A stretch of DNA of 64,000 bases from Erysipelotrichaceae bacterium (GTDB taxonomy: Bacteria > Bacillota_I > Bacilli_A > Erysipelotrichales > Erysipelotrichaceae): contig JAFRZA010000025.1 of assembly GCA_017442805.1 (NCBI GenBank), forward strand, positions 1 through 64,000, in the 5' to 3' direction. This document shows positions 61,847 to 64,000 of this stretch, one piece after another. How positions within the stretch are numbered: the stretch's first letter is position 1; every line of letters starts with the position of its first letter. Position numbers and translations under genes: made by a program. A model generated the notes under the pieces. The model made no database searches and was not told where the DNA came from. It worked only from the letters and a program-made list of their open reading frames with translations.

Positions 61847-62653
61847 TTATTCGATATCCAGATTCAGTCCTACGCCGACTTCCTGTATGTTCAGTTGTTT
61901 TCCCATTTCCACTTTCGCCTTCAGGGAAACGCAGTGGCAGGGATATAGCAGCGGTATCTGATTGTCCTTAAGATATTCAATGGTCTTATGCAGCCGCTCA
62001 TCCACCTCAAACAGATGGAAGCCACCGATTACGCCCACGATCCTGTCTTCGTGACAGATCTTTTTGGCGTGCTCAATGATGTTGCAGATGCCGGAATGGG
62101 AACAGCCGGTGATCACAAACAGACCGTCCTTTCCCCTGTAAACCAGCGCTGAATCATCATAGATGTAATCATCCTGCAGTTCACCCTTGATCAGCGACCT
62201 GCCGATGCGGTAGCGGGGTTCAAAGTCCAGGTACTGCGGTATCTCACCCAGATAGGTCAGATGTTCGCTGACCGCTGCCGGTTCCCTGCTCAGCTGCAGA
62301 GAGGCTTTTTCTTCCAGATCCATTCTGTTCAGGGGTGAGGAAATGGCCAGGCCCTCGTCATCCTGACGGTAAAGGAAACTGTCAGGATGGGTGATGATGG
62401 TTGCCCAGCGGTTGATCTCAAGCAGATGCCTCAAACCGCCGGTATGGTCATTGTGACCGTGGGAGATCACGACCTTGTTGACGGTCTTCAGTTCCAGGGC
62501 CATCTTGCGGGCGTTGATCATGAAGGCGTCGGAATAGCCGGTATCAAAGAGGATGCGGTCCCGGCCGTCCTCCAGATAAAAGCTGAGAGCCGGTTCGCCC
62601 AGATAATACATGTCAATATAGGTGTTGTTGTCCACCAGAACCTTCAGTTTCAT
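61847..62653 (-). CDS. MBL-fold metallohydrolase, unknown substrate
   Basis: 268 residues. HxHxDH motif at SHGHNDHTGG, then TGCSHSGICNI. Resembles the group that includes 7,8-dihydropterin-6-methyl-4-aminobenzene phosphate synthase-type proteins. Not usually in this operon; sits between lepB and rbgA. Confidence 0.82.
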   Translation of the reverse strand: MKLKVLVDNNTYIDMYYLGEPALSFYLEDGRDRILFDTGYSDAFMINARKMALELKTVNKVVISHGHNDHTGGLRHLLEINRWATIITHPDSFLYRQDDEGLAISSPLNRMDLEEKASLQLSREPAAVSEHLTYLGEIPQYLDFEPRYRIGRSLIKGELQDDYIYDDSALVYRGKDGLFVITGCSHSGICNIIEHAKKICHEDRIVGVIGGFHLFEVDERLHKTIEYLKDNQIPLLYPCHCVSLKAKVEMGKQLNIQEVGVGLNLDIE

Positions 62654-62707
62654 GTCAATTCCTCTTACCTTATATATTATCTTACCACATTGTTTAGGCC
62701 GTAAAAA

Positions 62708-62729
62708 ACTCCACCGTCTCAGGTGGAGT
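62708..62729 (-). terminator. Terminator after lepB
   Basis: ACTCCACC and GGTGGAGT, 8-bp stem with a 6-base loop, followed by TTTTT on the minus strand. Confidence 0.85.
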
Positions 62730-62745
62730 CTTAATCTGATTGCGG

Positions 62746-63354
62746 CTAGTCCCTGACACCGCCGAAATGGTCGAACGGCCAGAGAACGAAGACGCTCTTG
62801 GCGACGATCTGCTCGGCTTTGAATGGTCCGTAGCTGCGGGAGTCAATGGAGACGATGCGGTTATCGCCCAGGCAGTAATACTCATCATCAGCCAGAGTTA
62901 TGACCTCGGTGTTGCCGGTGAAGTTTTCCCGGCTGTACTTGTTTTTCTGCTGCTGGACGTAGACCGGATCAAAGAATTCCTCGCTGACCGGTGCGCCGTC
63001 TACATACAGAGTATCGTTCATGTACCAGATGGTTTCCCCGGGCAGACCGACGACTCTCTTTACCAGGTTTTCCTCTTCATCGTTGAGCTTGATGATGACG
63101 ATGTCGAAACGCTCGATGTCGTCAAAGCGGCGGGAGATGATGCTGGAAAAGCCGACGGACTTGTTCTCGATGGTGGGATACATGCTGGTACCGTCAACAC
63201 GGACCGGCATGAAGAAAAAGTTCGTGACCACGAAGCAGACCGCTACCGTGATCAGTCCGGTAACCACCAGGTCAATGATGTCATCCAGATCCATCATGAT
63301 CTTCAAAATGAGGGTGCCGAAGAAATCGGCAATCTTGATCTTCAGTTTTTCCAA
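62746..63354 (-). CDS. lepB: Signal peptidase I
   Basis: 202 residues. One N-terminal membrane segment (about residues 35-55), then the catalytic Ser motif DGTSMYPTI, the Lys motif VKRVVGLPGE and the LGDNR ... SIDSRSYGPF box. Type I leader peptidase of the Sec pathway. TTG start at 63354 with AAGGAG 6 bases upstream. A TTG-containing longer frame at 63372 has no site. Confidence 0.93.
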   Translation of the reverse strand: MEKLKIKIADFFGTLILKIMMDLDDIIDLVVTGLITVAVCFVVTNFFFMPVRVDGTSMYPTIENKSVGFSSIISRRFDDIERFDIVIIKLNDEEENLVKRVVGLPGETIWYMNDTLYVDGAPVSEEFFDPVYVQQQKNKYSRENFTGNTEVITLADDEYYCLGDNRIVSIDSRSYGPFKAEQIVAKSVFVLWPFDHFGGVRD

Positions 63355-63372
63355 TTGACACTCCTTAAACAA

Positions 63373-63392
63373 AAAACTGGTTACCCAGTTTT
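63373..63392 (-). terminator. Terminator after rplS
   Basis: AAAACTGG and CCAGTTTT, 8-bp stem with a 4-base loop, then TTTGTTT on the minus strand. It sits just before the lepB start, so lepB may depend on read-through. Confidence 0.8.
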
Positions 63393-63743
63393 TTATCTGC
63401 GTTTTTCAACAATTCTGCTTGCTTTACCAGAACGGCCGCGTAAGTAGTAGAGCTTGGCTCTTCTGACCTTACCAAAACGAACAACTTCAATCTTATCAAT
63501 GATTGGTGAATGAACTGGGAATGTTCTTTCAACGCCGACACCGCTTGACATCTTTCTGACGGTGAAGGTTTCGGCAATACCTGAACCATTGATTGCGATG
63601 ACGACACCTTCAAATACCTGAATACGTGTCTTGTCGCCTTCCTTGATCTTGACATGGACCTTTACGGTGCAGCCAGGTTCGAAGTAGGGGATGTCGTTCT
63701 TCATCTGGGCCTTGGTAATCTGCTTAACAAGATTCAAATTCAT
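63393..63743 (-). CDS. rplS: 50S ribosomal protein L19
   Basis: 116 residues. Family pattern: [50 protein letters not shown] at 63743 has AAAGGAG upstream; an in-frame ATG at 63773 lies in the leader hairpin. Order trmD-rplS is standard. Confidence 0.97.
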   Translation of the reverse strand: MNLNLVKQITKAQMKNDIPYFEPGCTVKVHVKIKEGDKTRIQVFEGVVIAINGSGIAETFTVRKMSSGVGVERTFPVHSPIIDKIEVVRFGKVRRAKLYYLRGRSGKASRIVEKRR

Positions 63744-63772
63744 AACTTTCTCCTTTTCCATGCATGTATTCA

Positions 63773-63804
63773 ATAGTTCATGAACCGATGGCCAGCGGAA
63801 CTAT
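63773..63804 (-). promoter_or_regulatory. Leader hairpin of rplS, possible L19 leader
   Basis: ATAGTTC and GAACTAT arms (7 bp) with an inner CCG/CGG pairing, within the leader from the rplS promoter. Firmicutes L19 leaders are known, but I could not confirm a match. Confidence 0.4.
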
Positions 63805-63822
63805 CTCAGCTAACGCCTAATC

Positions 63823-63851
63823 ATATTAACATAGTAATACTCAATAATCAA
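63823..63851 (-). promoter_or_regulatory. rplS promoter
   Basis: -35 TTGATT (63846-63851), 17-base spacer, -10 TAATAT (63823-63828). Confidence 0.7.
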
Positions 63852-63867
63852 CAGGTTTTTTCCGGCT

Positions 63868-64000
63868 TTACTGCTGAGCATTCTGCTCGGCAATTTCCAG
63901 TTTGATGTCATCAAGCATCCGCTCCTCTTCCTTAGTCAGCTGCCGGTTTTCCAGCAGATCGGGCCGGTTGAGATAGGTGAGCTTGAGACTTTCGTATAAC
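63868..64000 (-). CDS. trmD: tRNA (m1G37) methyltransferase TrmD, C-terminal end
   Basis: The last 43 codons of a gene entering from the right edge. The peptide matches the TrmD C-terminus (SLKLTYLNRPDLLENRQLT), and rplS follows, as in Firmicutes. The stop TAA is at 63868-63870. Confidence 0.85.
   Translation of the reverse strand, partial: LYESLKLTYLNRPDLLENRQLTKEEERMLDDIKLEIAEQNAQQ

Noticed and set aside
1-64000. CRISPR arrays, IS elements, prophage, tRNA or rRNA genes
   Set aside because: I saw no spaced repeats, transposase motifs, phage genes or tRNA/rRNA-like sequence. A tRNAscan search could still find one I missed.

Overview
The window looks like a low-to-mid GC Firmicute chromosome (near 50% GC by eye), an anaerobe, possibly from the Erysipelotrichales. 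Evidence for this is the classic Firmicutes order rpsU-phoH-ybeY-cdd-era-recO-glyQS-dnaG-sigma at the left and trmD-rplS-lepB-rbgA-rnhB-dprA-topA-trmFO-xerC plus rpsB-tsf at the right. Further evidence is a bifurcating-type [FeFe] hydrogenase, an Nfn transhydrogenase, a flavodiiron protein, and no respiratory genes. The lineage is an inference. Almost all genes lie on the minus strand; only four protein genes are on the plus strand. I saw no rRNA, tRNA, CRISPR array, IS element or phage.

Layout. 1-4.6 kb: a divergent primary-type sigma factor (partial), dnaG, glyQS, then an inserted SDR gene. 4.7-8.4 kb: recO-era-cdd-ybeY-phoH and rpsU, with clear promoters and terminators. 8.5-14.7 kb: scpA-scpB-rluB-rsmE-mtaB-murE-deoC, one compact operon. 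14.7-19.1 kb: a tight four-gene operon that looks lipid-directed (YegS-type lipid kinase, RetSat/CrtISO-like FAD oxidoreductase, FNR/[2Fe-2S] reductase, YhhN lysoplasmalogenase). 19.1-26.4 kb: two transcripts of membrane and zinc-ribbon proteins around a B. subtilis YdjG/YdjH/YdjI-like set (zinc-ribbon membrane protein, TPM protein, SPFH protein) with a DUF4428 protein. They are headed by an HTH-Panacea regulator whose promoter carries a striking double palindrome.

26.4-45.3 kb: flavin reductase, mnmM, a phosphatase, the hydABC hydrogenase, a self-contained Crp-ABC transporter operon, HAD phosphatases, an RlmI-like methyltransferase, nfnAB, a flavodiiron protein with flavin-reductase and two rubredoxin-like domains, class II aldolase and an AlkD-like protein. 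44.8-47.1 kb: a flotillin and a LURP-one protein with a His-rich tail, preceded by a good match to the yybP-ykoY manganese riboswitch and two tandem terminators. 47.2-50.9 kb: small uncharacterised genes, a truncated CPA1 antiporter, thyA-folA and a short SSB-like protein. 51-53 kb: rpsB-tsf, with S2 carrying a repeat-rich C-terminal tail of about 165 residues. 53-64 kb: a glycogen synthase fused to an SCP2-like domain, then xerC, trmFO, topA, dprA, rnhB, rbgA, an MBL hydrolase, lepB, rplS and the end of trmD.

How it fits together: HydABC and Nfn balance ferredoxin, NADH and NADPH, and the flavodiiron protein would remove O2 or NO. The most unusual material is the riboswitch-flotillin-LURP unit, the Panacea-headed SPFH/zinc-ribbon operon, the lipid operon, and two unusual proteins (S2 with a long tail, GlgA-SCP2).
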